From CAKVLS01 sp045638465 (GTDB taxonomy: Bacteria; Bacillota; Clostridia; Christensenellales; UBA1242), in NCBI GenBank assembly GCA_045638465.1, contig JAZUBK010000008.1, forward strand, positions 1 to 28,569: a stretch of 28,569 nucleotides of DNA, read 5' to 3'. This document shows positions 1 to 7,845 of this stretch, one piece after another; within the stretch, counting starts at the first letter, position 1, and each line of letters begins with the position of its first letter. The translations under genes were made by a program, and so were the position numbers. The notes beneath the pieces were generated by a model. The model saw nothing but the letters and a program-made list of their open reading frames with translations, was not told the DNA's origin and made no database searches.

Positions 1-594
1 ATTAGTAAAGACTGTGATTATATCCCTATGAAACCTGTATTGCCATCTGGATATACTACAGATATTGTTTATAGATCAATCCGCACAGATGCGGCAGTCA
101 ACCCAGGCAATAGTGGTGGCCCTATGTTTAACAAAGACGGCAAAGTAATTGGTCTTATTAATATAAAAATTGAAAATGAAGAAATAGATAATATGGCATA
201 CGCAATACCAAGTGATATTGCACTAAAAGTATATAACAACATTCTTGCTAATCAACCTACAAAAAAAGTTAATTTAGTAAAAACAGGTCTTACTTACCAA
301 ATCACAACAAGCACAGCTTTTTATGATGAAGAGATTGATAGGGTAAGAATCAAAGAAGGTGTAAAAATCTCAGCTATTACTTCATCTAGTCCTGCTATTA
401 CAAAACTAGAAGTAGGCGATATTGTTAATTCAATTACTTTTGGCGGAAAGACATACAATATAACTAGAGCGTTTGAACTTACAGACTACGAATTAGACTT
501 TAGACCAGGTATGGAAATCACATATAATATTACCCGTGGCGGAGTTACACAAAACGTTTCTGTAACATACAACGATGTTACAAAACCTATTTAG
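1..594 (+). CDS. HtrA/DegP-like trypsin-family serine protease, C-terminal part (5' end outside window)
   Basis: The reading frame is open from the first base, so this is the 3' part of a longer gene (197 residues visible). The motif DAAVNPGNSGGP carries the nucleophilic serine of S1C (HtrA/DegP) trypsin-like proteases; the catalytic His and Asp must lie upstream of the window. After the protease core, residues about 105-190 look like a PDZ domain, with a GVKI/SAI carboxylate-binding-like strand and the segment LEVGDIVNSI. In the family such proteins are usually membrane-anchored and degrade or chaperone misfolded envelope proteins; an N-terminal anchor cannot be seen here. The gene ends at TAG and is followed by a strong terminator shared with the convergent gene downstream. 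The family is clear; the exact paralogue (HtrA, DegP, DegS or a general trypsin-like protein) is not. Confidence 0.88.
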   Translation: MSKDCDYIPMKPVLPSGYTTDIVYRSIRTDAAVNPGNSGGPMFNKDGKVIGLINIKIENEEIDNMAYAIPSDIALKVYNNILANQPTKKVNLVKTGLTYQITTSTAFYDEEIDRVRIKEGVKISAITSSSPAITKLEVGDIVNSITFGGKTYNITRAFELTDYELDFRPGMEITYNITRGGVTQNVSVTYNDVTKPI

Positions 595-620
595 TAAACA
601 AAAATTATAAATAGCAACTA

Positions 621-649
621 AAAAACACCGATTTTTAGTCGGTGTTTTT
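621..649. terminator. Bidirectional intrinsic terminator between convergent genes
   Basis: An 11-bp perfect stem (AAAAACACCGA with TCGGTGTTTTT) closes a 7-nt loop. T-runs flank it on both strands, so it can stop transcription of the protease from the left and of the minus-strand gene from the right. Confidence 0.9.
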
Positions 650-684
650 GTTTGTCTATTTGTTTTAGAAAATATGTCTTTGGC

Positions 685-2079
685 TTAATTTATTTGCCAT
701 TTTGACCTGGTTAGTGACCTTGTTGATATTTTTAATAAATATTCATCATCTTCTACACTATCAAGGTCTGCTTTGATATATGCCTTAGAAGTTATAACTC
801 TTTTTTCATATTTTGTAGCAATCTTTCCTGTATATATTTTACCCTTTACAGGCATAGCAATTTGGCAAACATTTTCTACAGTGTCTTTGTCTTTACAAGC
901 AAACATTAATGTATTGGTGCAGTTTGAAATAATTATATCAGCCTCTTCTTGGTAGATTAATTTTATATCTTCATAAGAAGATACAAGCAAAGAGGTGCTT
1001 ATATTTCTGCTTCTGCCCAGGGTCATAATATATGGCATAATATTGATTTTACCCAAAGTTAAGATGTTTTCGATAAAGATATCAATATGCTTTGGTAACT
1101 GGCCAACAAGAGTTGTTCTTGCTTTATCTAGTAGCTTTGTTATTATTTTGTCTACAAGAAGGTTAGTAAAATGGCTATAAATACTAGCTGGGTTATTATC
1201 GTGTTTTATAAATATAACAGATGGATAAGCTACAAAATCATCAATATCTAAACTTTCTACGGTCAAAAACTCATTTAGTTTTTTATCCTTTAGATAATTG
1301 ATCTTTTGTAACATAGTTTTGTACATAGAAGTTTTTGCTTTTAGGTTAAAGTCAAGGAAAGTAGAAGCCTTGCTTTTTACAAAATCTGATTTTGTAGCAA
1401 AGTATTTTTCAATTTTGTCATAAGTGTCTTTAGTTTCAAGGTCTTTTTGATAAAGTTTTTTATAAAAGGCAAGAGGGGTAAAGTTGTCCAAATTTACACC
1501 TTCTTCTAGCATGGCAAGAAGGTATGCTTCAAGAAGTTCAATAGTTGCAAATTCAAATGGGCTTTTTTCGTCCCAGCTAAATAAGGCCCTGATAAAGTTT
1601 TTTGCAAGGAAACTCAACTTTTCTGATGCGGCAGCCGGTGTTAATTTTTCCTCTTCAATATAACTTTGTCTTTGGTCAAAAAGGTCTTTTAGTGGGGCGA
1701 ACTTATCTGACTTATTTGGGTTTTGAAAATCAAAGTTGTATATCCTATAACCTGCAGTTGTAAAAACATCTTTATTTTCATCATACAATTTACTGTTGTC
1801 TGACAAAAGTATAAAACTAGGTGCGTTCTCTAGTCTTATTTTTTTGCTTATACTTACATCAAAGTAATTATTTAAGCCTCTTTCATAATAATCGCAGTCA
1901 ATTAGTAGGTTGTTATAAGGTCTTTTGCCAAATAACACTTTTCTATCTCTTTTACCGCCTTCTACCGCAAGTAAAGGACCGTTAAAACTATGTTTTTTTA
2001 GTTTGCTTTCTTTAACGACAGAGTATGCGCCTTTGTCTTTTTTTAGGCTAAAACTATCTTCTGGTACAAAATATTCCAT
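685..2079 (-). CDS. Degenerate VirD4/TraG-type coupling protein homologue lacking the P-loop (putative pseudo-ATPase)
   Basis: This 464-residue protein appears collinear with the cytoplasmic part of the type IV coupling proteins (VirD4/TraG) of Gram-positive conjugative elements. Residues 88-130 match the Walker-B-like region and what follows it (SFILLSDNSKLY, then AGYRIYNFDFQNPNKSDKFAPL, where the family has DPKGE, GY.V...N and S...NPL). Residues 284-345 match the segment leading to the family's LLDEFANIGKI (here IDIFIENILTLGKI). Residues 354-400 match the R..I....VSS..QL..Y and NC....F...D..T region. The Walker A site near residue 60 (LLIDCDYYERG) has no GxGKT, DPKGE has become SDNSK, and the DE of the second acidic motif is IE. 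There is no N-terminal membrane segment. It therefore probably cannot bind ATP as the family does. A good Shine-Dalgarno (AGGAGA) precedes ATG, and a promoter lies upstream. The long intact frame suggests selection rather than decay. No other conjugation genes are visible. Confidence 0.65.
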   Translation of the reverse strand: MEYFVPEDSFSLKKDKGAYSVVKESKLKKHSFNGPLLAVEGGKRDRKVLFGKRPYNNLLIDCDYYERGLNNYFDVSISKKIRLENAPSFILLSDNSKLYDENKDVFTTAGYRIYNFDFQNPNKSDKFAPLKDLFDQRQSYIEEEKLTPAAASEKLSFLAKNFIRALFSWDEKSPFEFATIELLEAYLLAMLEEGVNLDNFTPLAFYKKLYQKDLETKDTYDKIEKYFATKSDFVKSKASTFLDFNLKAKTSMYKTMLQKINYLKDKKLNEFLTVESLDIDDFVAYPSVIFIKHDNNPASIYSHFTNLLVDKIITKLLDKARTTLVGQLPKHIDIFIENILTLGKINIMPYIMTLGRSRNISTSLLVSSYEDIKLIYQEEADIIISNCTNTLMFACKDKDTVENVCQIAMPVKGKIYTGKIATKYEKRVITSKAYIKADLDSVEDDEYLLKISTRSLTRSKWQIN

Positions 2080-2101
2080 AACTTATCTCCTATATGGTTT
2101 T

Positions 2102-2130
2102 AGTTTACATTTTTAGGTACTTATGGTCAA
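2102..2130 (-). promoter_or_regulatory. Sigma-A-type promoter for the VirD4/TraG-like gene
   Basis: On the minus strand TTGACC, a 17-bp spacer and TAAACT lie just upstream of the Shine-Dalgarno. Transcription would start near 2095. Confidence 0.6.
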
Positions 2131-2161
2131 ATATTTTACCTTTAATTTTTGGCCTAAGGTA

Positions 2162-2190
2162 TTGAAAATTTTTCATAGATGGTATATAAT
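2162..2190 (+). promoter_or_regulatory. Sigma-A promoter driving an apparently leaderless gene
   Basis: TTGAAA, a 17-bp spacer and a perfect TATAAT. Only 6 nt (taagtt) separate the -10 box from the ATG at 2197, so the expected start of transcription coincides with the start codon. Confidence 0.75.
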
Positions 2191-2196
2191 TAAGTT

Positions 2197-2982
2197 ATGG
2201 CATTAGAAATGAAAAAACTTTCTCTTATAGCACCAGAAGAGAGAGATTCAATAGAATATTTTGGCTACCACAGAGAAGCTGTTTTAGATGCTGTCTTTGG
2301 TGGGGGAGTTTGCATCAAAGAAACTTTTGATTTGCTAAACAACCCAAATCTTACCTTAGACGAGGCTAAAACTTTTTTTGCCGAGCATTATGAAGGCAAT
2401 GAAAAGATGATGGTAGACGCTAGAGATTTGTATATACTAAATAGGTATATCAACGACTATGTTGGTGTTCCATTGTTTTATAACGAAAAATCACCTATGC
2501 CAGTAGACAACACAGTAGGTGATTATATAGTAGACTTTTTAGTAGATGTAAAAGGTTGGGCAAAGGTTCAAGACCGCATCTACACTGCTGACCCAGAAAG
2601 TTATAGAAGATTTTTTGAGTACGCAACAAAAGGTTATTATATCAATCTAAAAAATTACGCTCTAAAATATGACTTTTTGTCAGAAAAGTTTGTTACAATA
2701 GACAATACCCGTAGAGCATATATGTACACCGAAGATAGAGAACTTTGCGAAAAGGTGGCTCACAGGCTATCTACTGCTAGAGTAACAATCTTTAGAGATG
2801 CAGTTAGAAATGATCCCGGAAAAAATGTAAGAGCTGGAGAAGAACAACCACAACCTACTCCAGAAAAATTAGTTACTTTAGATGAGACCTCTGTTACCGA
2901 CGATGGTAGATATTATAAGCCTGAACCAAAATCTAGCGAAAATAACACACCAAAAGCTCCAGAAAAACCAAGAGTACAATAG
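2197..2982 (+). CDS. Unknown protein with disordered C-terminal tail ending in RVQ
   Basis: I do not recognise this 261-residue protein. It is soluble, with no signal peptide or membrane segment. Residues 1-200 look mainly helical and are rich in Tyr, Asp and Phe. From about residue 205 the sequence is Pro/Glu/Lys-rich and low in complexity (PQPTPEKL, KPEPKSSENN, PKAPEKP), most likely a disordered tail, and it ends in RVQ. The same kind of Gln-ended tail is seen in four other unknown proteins nearby. It is transcribed divergently from the VirD4/TraG-like gene and lies only 117 bp from it, which hints at a shared context. The ATG at 2197 has no Shine-Dalgarno and sits 6 nt after a perfect -10 box, suggesting a leaderless mRNA. 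A second in-frame ATG at 2209 also lacks a ribosome-binding site. After the stop, AGCC-TTTT-GGCT forms only a weak hairpin without a T-run. Confidence 0.75.
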   Translation: MALEMKKLSLIAPEERDSIEYFGYHREAVLDAVFGGGVCIKETFDLLNNPNLTLDEAKTFFAEHYEGNEKMMVDARDLYILNRYINDYVGVPLFYNEKSPMPVDNTVGDYIVDFLVDVKGWAKVQDRIYTADPESYRRFFEYATKGYYINLKNYALKYDFLSEKFVTIDNTRRAYMYTEDRELCEKVAHRLSTARVTIFRDAVRNDPGKNVRAGEEQPQPTPEKLVTLDETSVTDDGRYYKPEPKSSENNTPKAPEKPRVQ

Positions 2983-3012
2983 GAAGCCTTTTGGCTCAAA
3001 AATGGCAAAAAT

Positions 3013-3041
3013 TTGACTTTTTTATATATTTATGTTATAAT
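3013..3041 (+). promoter_or_regulatory. Strong sigma-A promoter
   Basis: TTGACT, a 17-bp spacer and a perfect TATAAT precede the unknown gene at 3074. The start would be near 3048, giving a leader of about 25 nt with Shine-Dalgarno GGAGGG at 3060-3065. Confidence 0.85.
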
Positions 3042-3073
3042 AAATTATATTAATTAATCGGAGGGAATTATCA

Positions 3074-4333
3074 ATGAAATACACTATCAAATACAATCTA
3101 TTCAAAACAAAAGCTACTTTGTATAATGCATACAACGAGCCAATAGCTACAGGTTCAAGCATCGCACGACTTGCTCCAGATGTTACAAAACAGGCGTTGT
3201 TTATTGTCTCAGACAAAAAAAGTGGCACCTATAGTGTATTTAATGCAAGACAAAAAGACTATATCGCAACTGGTCTTGAAAGTGCTTGTGATACTTTGGT
3301 TTCTAACGGAATGCCTATGTTATACAAAAAAGACGGCAAAACATTATATGTAGACCCAATCAATGCTGTTGTTGTTGATATTCCAAAGACAGATACCATC
3401 TGCTTTGAGCAAGACTTTAATGGAAGACCAACATTTAACACTGTATTTGTAGTTCACAATGGTATGCCAACACCTCTAGTTATAGGTGACCAAAGCAACA
3501 TTTATCACAACGTTGCAAGATTCCCACAACAAGATAGCGTATCTAACGTTTATAGACCACTTCTTTTGAGATATAATGACGACCTTATAAACTTCCTTGG
3601 TGGCACAAATGCTAGAGCATATAGAGAACTAGCAGAAGAATATGCAGCACTAGAGGGCAAAGACCGTCTTGCAGAGTTTTTACCTGCAGTAAAAAATCAT
3701 ATGTACAACATAGTAACTGTAGATGGTCGTTATGGCAAAAAATATCTTCAAGACCAAAGAGACTATGAACTAAAAAGAATGCTAACTTCTGAAAAAGAAA
3801 GAAAAGCTGTAGCTTCTAAAACAAAATCAAATGGCGCAAGAATAAGCGAGATTAATGGCCAACTTATGGCTTTGGGTCAACCATCATACACAGAGACAGA
3901 TATTAGATACTTTAGAGATGACTACAAAAAACCAGCCCTAAAAGCCCTAAAGAAAGCTATGGAAAACGCAACTCCTGAGGTTGCAAAACTATATGAAGAA
4001 AGAGCTGCTTTGATATCTGAAGAATTAAGAGTTATTGGTTCTGCAGAATCTATCGCACAGCAAGAAGATTTAGCTGCACATGATGTTTATTTATATAACC
4101 TTAGAATTAAAGAAGAAACAATCGACCTTATCGAACAAGTAGGCGATTTGTTCACTACAATTCAAGGTGAATATGGTATTAAACAACCAGAAAATATAGA
4201 ACCTGCAGAGGGTAAGGTAATAGATGCAGATAAGACAGAAGGTCTAAGACAAGCACCTCCACCTCCAAAACCTATTTCAGCAGAAGAAGACAAAAAACCT
4301 GCACCAAAAAAGTCTCATGAACTAGAACAATAA
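3074..4333 (+). CDS. Unknown protein: beta-rich N-terminal half, helical middle, Pro-rich tail ending in LEQ
   Basis: I do not recognise this 419-residue protein. Residues 1-150 alternate short hydrophobic strands with polar turns (KATLYNAYNEPIATG, GTYSVFNARQ, KTLYVDPINAVVVDI), resembling a beta-repeat or propeller-like fold. Residues about 180-370 are strongly helical and charged and probably form coiled-coil segments. Residues 371-419 are a low-complexity Pro/Lys/Glu tail (APPPPKPISAEED) ending in LEQ. No signal peptide or membrane helix is present, so it should be cytoplasmic. It is a single-gene unit with a near-consensus promoter, a GGAGGG ribosome-binding site and its own terminator, which suggests high expression. 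The tail resembles that of the preceding gene product in composition and Gln end, although the bodies do not look alike. Confidence 0.75.
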   Translation: MKYTIKYNLFKTKATLYNAYNEPIATGSSIARLAPDVTKQALFIVSDKKSGTYSVFNARQKDYIATGLESACDTLVSNGMPMLYKKDGKTLYVDPINAVVVDIPKTDTICFEQDFNGRPTFNTVFVVHNGMPTPLVIGDQSNIYHNVARFPQQDSVSNVYRPLLLRYNDDLINFLGGTNARAYRELAEEYAALEGKDRLAEFLPAVKNHMYNIVTVDGRYGKKYLQDQRDYELKRMLTSEKERKAVASKTKSNGARISEINGQLMALGQPSYTETDIRYFRDDYKKPALKALKKAMENATPEVAKLYEERAALISEELRVIGSAESIAQQEDLAAHDVYLYNLRIKEETIDLIEQVGDLFTTIQGEYGIKQPENIEPAEGKVIDADKTEGLRQAPPPPKPISAEEDKKPAPKKSHELEQ

Positions 4334-4334
4334 C

Positions 4335-4361
4335 AAAAAACAAGGGCAACCTTGTTTTTTT
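4335..4361 (+). terminator. Intrinsic terminator
   Basis: AAAAAACAAGG pairs with CCTTGTTTTTT across a GCAA tetraloop, and a T-run follows. Confidence 0.88.
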
Positions 4362-4363
4362 AT

Positions 4364-4392
4364 TTGGTTATAAAAGTTGGCTATGCTATAAT
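4364..4392 (+). promoter_or_regulatory. Promoter of fhs
   Basis: TTGGTT, a 17-bp spacer and TATAAT start 3 bp after the preceding terminator. Shine-Dalgarno GAGAGGTG lies at 4402-4409. Confidence 0.7.
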
Positions 4393-4413
4393 TCAATTAA
4401 TGAGAGGTGTAAT

Positions 4414-6066
4414 ATGACTGATATAGAAATTGCAAAAAGTTTTGAACTAGAAAGAATAGAGAATATAGCAAAAAAACTAAATCTAACAGATGATGACATA
4501 CTTTGCTATGGCAAATACAAAGCCAAAATAACAAAAAAACCAACAAACAAAGCAGGTAAACTTATCTTAGTTACTGCGATCAACCCAACCAGTGCGGGTA
4601 TCGGAAAAACTACCGTTTCTATCGGCCTTGCAGATGGTATGGCATTGATGGGAAAAAATGTTTGCCTTGCACTAAGGGAACCATCACTTGGCCCTGTATT
4701 TGGTGTAAAGGGTGGAGCAACTGGCGGTGGATATAGCCAAGTTGTACCAATGGAAGATATCAACCTTCACTTTAATGGAGATTTTCATGCTATAACATCT
4801 GCAAACAATCTTCTTTGTAGTATGGTAGACAATCACATTTTCCAAGGCAACGAATTAAATATTGATCCAGAAAAAGTTATGTTCCATAGATGCTTGGACC
4901 TAAATGATAGAGCGCTAAGAGAAATAACTTGTGGCCAAGGTAAGAAAAATGGTACTCCAAGGCAAGACTTTTTTACAATAACAGCTGCTTGTGAAATTAT
5001 GGCAATACTTTCTCTTGCTGCCGATATGGACGACCTAAAACTTAGACTAGGCAATATTCTAGTTGCTCTCAATAAAGATGGGAAGCCAGTATATGCAAAA
5101 GATCTAAAAGCAGCCGACGCTATGGCTATTTTGTTAAAAGATGCTATTTATCCAAACTTAGTTCAAACTTTGGCAAAAACTCCAGCAATAGTTCATTGTG
5201 GACCATTTGCTAATATTGCTCATGGTTGCAATAGTATTATCGCCACAAAACTTTCTATGTCATTATCAGATTATACAGTAACCGAAGCAGGTTTTGGTGC
5301 GGACCTTGGCGCTCAAAAGTTCTTTGACCTAAAGTGCCGTCTTGCTAATCTAAAACCAAATGCAGTAGTTTTAGTCGCAACAATCAGAGCACTTAAACTT
5401 CACGGCGGAGTAAAACCAGAAGATTTATCAAGCGAAAATATTGACGCTATCAAAAATGGTCTACCAAATTTGCTTAAACATATCGACACGATCAAAAACG
5501 TATACAAACTACCAATGGTTGTAACTTTAAATAGTTATATCACAGATACCCCAAGCGAAATTGAAACTGTAAAACAAAGCTTGAAAGAACAAAACATCGA
5601 CCTTGTTATAAACGAAGTTTGGGCAAAGGGCGGAGAAGGTGCACTAGATCTTGCAAAAACCGTTGTTGATTTGTGTGATAAAGACAATAATAATTTTAGC
5701 TTTTCATATGACCTAAATGACACTATCGAAAGAAAAATTGAAGATATATCAACCAAAGTTTATGGGGCAAAAAGTGTCAAATTCCTTGCCAAAGCAAGAG
5801 AAAGCATAGATACAATCAACAGACTTGGTTTAGACAAATTACCAATTATCATCGCAAAAACGCAATACAGCCTAAGTGATAACAAAAATCTACTTGCAGC
5901 ACCTACTGACTTTGAAATCACAATAAGAGATATAGAGATAAGAACGGGCGCAGGATTTTTAGTAGCTCTTGCTGGTAATATGATGCTTATGCCTGGACTT
6001 TCAAAAACACCAGCGGCTGTTGGTATGACAATCGACAGTGATGGAAACATCGACGGGTTGTTCTAA
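4414..6066 (+). CDS. fhs: Formate-tetrahydrofolate ligase
   Basis: This cytoplasmic enzyme makes 10-formyl-tetrahydrofolate from formate, THF and ATP. It feeds one-carbon units to purine and initiator-tRNA formylation, and in acetogens to the methyl branch of the Wood-Ljungdahl path. The 550-residue length is normal for the family. The P-loop is at residues 58-67 (NPTSAGIGKTT, where many homologues have PTPAGEGKTT). The signature KGGATGGGYSQVVPMEDINL follows, then GPFANIAHGCNS and EAGFGADLGAQKFFDLKCR, all diagnostic. The C-terminal part (GLSKTPAA) is complete. It has its own promoter and lies between unknown genes with no other folate gene, so a role in acetogenesis cannot be inferred from context. 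No strong terminator was found after it; the downstream stretch has only an AT-rich TGACA/TGTCA hairpin. Confidence 0.97.
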   Translation: MTDIEIAKSFELERIENIAKKLNLTDDDILCYGKYKAKITKKPTNKAGKLILVTAINPTSAGIGKTTVSIGLADGMALMGKNVCLALREPSLGPVFGVKGGATGGGYSQVVPMEDINLHFNGDFHAITSANNLLCSMVDNHIFQGNELNIDPEKVMFHRCLDLNDRALREITCGQGKKNGTPRQDFFTITAACEIMAILSLAADMDDLKLRLGNILVALNKDGKPVYAKDLKAADAMAILLKDAIYPNLVQTLAKTPAIVHCGPFANIAHGCNSIIATKLSMSLSDYTVTEAGFGADLGAQKFFDLKCRLANLKPNAVVLVATIRALKLHGGVKPEDLSSENIDAIKNGLPNLLKHIDTIKNVYKLPMVVTLNSYITDTPSEIETVKQSLKEQNIDLVINEVWAKGGEGALDLAKTVVDLCDKDNNNFSFSYDLNDTIERKIEDISTKVYGAKSVKFLAKARESIDTINRLGLDKLPIIIAKTQYSLSDNKNLLAAPTDFEITIRDIEIRTGAGFLVALAGNMMLMPGLSKTPAAVGMTIDSDGNIDGLF

Positions 6067-6179
6067 AAAAATAATTTTTAACATAATGTGACAAAATGTC
6101 AAAATTTGGCTTGAGATAATATACAAATATGTCAAGTTATTTCAATAAAAAATATTTTTAAAAAAGTTAAAAAACGCTA

Positions 6180-6207
6180 TTGACTTTATGAAAATATATA
6201 GTAAAAT
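6180..6207 (+). promoter_or_regulatory. Strong sigma-A promoter
   Basis: TTGACT, a 16-bp spacer and TAAAAT lie in an A-tract-rich region (6140-6215). Shine-Dalgarno AGGAGAG follows at 6221-6227. Confidence 0.72.
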
Positions 6208-6232
6208 ATAGATATACAAAAGGAGAGATAAA

Positions 6233-6721
6233 ATGTACAAAGCTATCCAAGATTCATTTACAAAAGTTATCGACATGAAAAGACCAAAAGGTTACACAAA
6301 AGCTCAAAAAGCTGCAACAGACTACACTAAAGATGGTGTTAGCCTAACTCTTAGCGCTCTAAGTGAAAAAGAATATGATGAAAAATATTCTATGATCAAA
6401 ACTACTGGTACTTATTTCCCAGTAAAAGACGCAGAAGGCAACCCAACAACTGGTGAAGTATTTGTAAAAGCTTATGGCGAAGAATCTGACCCAGAATATA
6501 AATTAGTATTCTTTACAACTACAGGTCAAGTAGAAGGCGTTAACAACTATCAAACATCTTTCTATCCAAACCGTAAAGATGACTACAACATCAAAGTAAC
6601 TGCATGTGATTCTTATGGCGTAAAAATCGCTAAAGAAAAAATCGCTATCGCCGATGGCAAAGCAGTTTCTCTAACAGCTGCTGAAGTGACAAAAACTCAA
6701 GACGAAGGCAGAGCTCAATAA
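6233..6721 (+). CDS. Unknown small soluble protein ending in RAQ, probably abundant
   Basis: I do not recognise this 162-residue protein. It has no signal peptide or membrane helix. The N-terminus is helical and basic (TKVIDMKRPKGYTKAQKAA). Residues about 33-145 look like a beta-rich domain with short polar turns (GVSLTLSAL, GEVFVKAYGEE, YKLVFFTTTGQ, DDYNIKVTACDSYGVKI). The protein ends in TQDEGRAQ. A good promoter, AGGAGAG spaced 5 nt from ATG, compact repetitive codon use and a strong terminator make it a single-gene unit likely to be expressed at high level. Single-domain beta proteins of this size are often structural or ligand-binding, but nothing here identifies a ligand. It shares the Gln-ended C-terminus with four other unknown proteins in this window. 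Confidence 0.75.
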   Translation: MYKAIQDSFTKVIDMKRPKGYTKAQKAATDYTKDGVSLTLSALSEKEYDEKYSMIKTTGTYFPVKDAEGNPTTGEVFVKAYGEESDPEYKLVFFTTTGQVEGVNNYQTSFYPNRKDDYNIKVTACDSYGVKIAKEKIAIADGKAVSLTAAEVTKTQDEGRAQ

Positions 6722-6725
6722 TTGT

Positions 6726-6761
6726 AAAAAAAGACTAGGTACAACTGTACCTAGTTTTTTT
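6726..6761 (+). terminator. Strong intrinsic terminator
   Basis: ACTAGGTAC pairs with GTACCTAGT across an AACT loop. The stem is extended by A/T pairs and followed by seven Ts. Confidence 0.92.
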
Positions 6762-6838
6762 GTTGTTTTTTTGTGTCTGGCAGTTGTTTTTATTGCAAAA
6801 AAAGTTGCTATTTTTTATAAAAAATTTGCCAAAATCGT

Positions 6839-6868
6839 TTGCTAAAAAAAACTTATCTGTAGTATATT
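6839..6868 (+). promoter_or_regulatory. Probable promoter of the PnuC-like gene
   Basis: TTGCTA, an 18-bp spacer and TATATT. Transcription would start near 6875, just upstream of the GGAG at 6875-6878. This excludes the upstream TTG at 6867 as start codon. Confidence 0.5.
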
Positions 6869-6884
6869 GGCTATGGAGATTTTT

Positions 6885-7787
6885 ATGGAAAATACAAATG
6901 TTATAGAAAAGAAAGAAAATAAAATTAAAAAACTATGGAACTATTTTTCTTTGTACGAAAAAATTTGGTTCTTTTCGATAGTTGTTTTGACTATCGTGTT
7001 TGCTTTTGTCTTCCCAGAAGATTCAGAAGAACTACTTATTAACCCAACCCTTATTATGGGGCTTTATATTCTAGATATTATATCAAATGTTGCTTGTGAA
7101 CTTTTGATTGCAAAACAAAGCAAGTGGAACTTTATAGTTTCTTTGATTGTTGAGCTTGTAGAAATTGCAATTTGTATTGTATGTGCTTACCGTTGGGTTA
7201 CATGTGCAGTTACTATCTTTTTCTGGATTCCTATTGATATTATAAGCTTTATATCTTGGAATAAACACAAAGATAAAGAAGATGAAAACATTACCGAAGT
7301 TAGAAAACTTAACTGGTGGCAAAACCTTATATTAATCGGTGGTATTGCAGTTTGGACAGTGGTTGTTGGTTACCTTTTGTCTCTTATTGATTATGAGGGC
7401 ATCTTGTCTTATAGCGAAGTTGTACAAGACGTAGGTGGTTATCTTGATGCTTGTGCATCTGCAGTTGGTATTGCAAATGGTGTATTTATTTTGCTAAGAT
7501 ACAGAGAACAATGGGCAGCTTGGTATATTGTTACATTTATCGAAATAGCACTAAACATTATGGCGGGTCAATGGATATTGCTTGTTTTAAAAGCAGGATA
7601 TCTTACAAACACAACTTATGGCTATATCAAATGGACAAAATATATCAAAAGCAAAAAGCAAGAACTTGTAGATGGTAAAAACGGCGACGGCAACTCAGGT
7701 GATGAGAAAAACACTACAGATGTTGTAACTATCGAAAGTGAAAGCAACACTGAAACTACACAAAATAGTGCTGAAAATTTAGCATAA
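6885..7787 (+). CDS. PnuC-family vitamin/nicotinamide riboside transporter-like membrane protein
   Basis: The 300-residue protein has about seven hydrophobic segments and a charged C-terminal tail (residues about 260-300). The layout fits PnuC, a facilitator of nicotinamide riboside or related vitamin uptake: an initial YEKIWFF segment, LDIISNVACELLIAKQSKWNF, a middle WIPIDIISFISW, and DACASAVGIANGVFILLRYREQWAAWYI, then a last helix ending in GYIKW. The WxxW motif (EQWAAWYIVT) carries Thr at the position where nicotinamide riboside transporters are said to have Asn and thiamine (PnuT) types Asp, so the substrate is open. The start chosen is the ATG at 6885, because GGAG lies 6 nt upstream and the -10 box covers the earlier TTG (6867). 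No riboswitch was recognised upstream. The gene stands alone with no salvage enzyme beside it. Confidence 0.75.
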   Translation: MENTNVIEKKENKIKKLWNYFSLYEKIWFFSIVVLTIVFAFVFPEDSEELLINPTLIMGLYILDIISNVACELLIAKQSKWNFIVSLIVELVEIAICIVCAYRWVTCAVTIFFWIPIDIISFISWNKHKDKEDENITEVRKLNWWQNLILIGGIAVWTVVVGYLLSLIDYEGILSYSEVVQDVGGYLDACASAVGIANGVFILLRYREQWAAWYIVTFIEIALNIMAGQWILLVLKAGYLTNTTYGYIKWTKYIKSKKQELVDGKNGDGNSGDEKNTTDVVTIESESNTETTQNSAENLA

Positions 7788-7811
7788 AGTATATTTATTT
7801 ATATAAATTAT

Positions 7812-7845
7812 AAAAAAGGGGTTATTGACAGTAACTCTTTTTTTT
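7812..7845 (+). terminator. Terminator-like hairpin whose loop carries the next -35 box
   Basis: A 13-bp stem (positions 7812-7824 with 7832-7844, two G-U pairs) closes the loop TTGACAG. The T-rich 3' arm serves as the T-run. Confidence 0.7.

Noticed and set aside
4506..6050. Four minus-strand frames of 73-96 codons inside fhs
   Set aside because: They are antisense shadows of a conserved enzyme, lack ribosome-binding sites and have unlikely Ser/Pro/Ile-rich compositions.
6867..6884. TTG start (and ATG 6873) for the pnuC-like gene
   Set aside because: TTG 6867 overlaps the -10 box; GGAG at 6875 points to ATG 6885.
7770..7787. C-terminus AENLA of the PnuC-like protein as a built-in ssrA-like degradation tag
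   Set aside because: The resemblance to the tmRNA tag end is only partial and could be chance; there is no further support.
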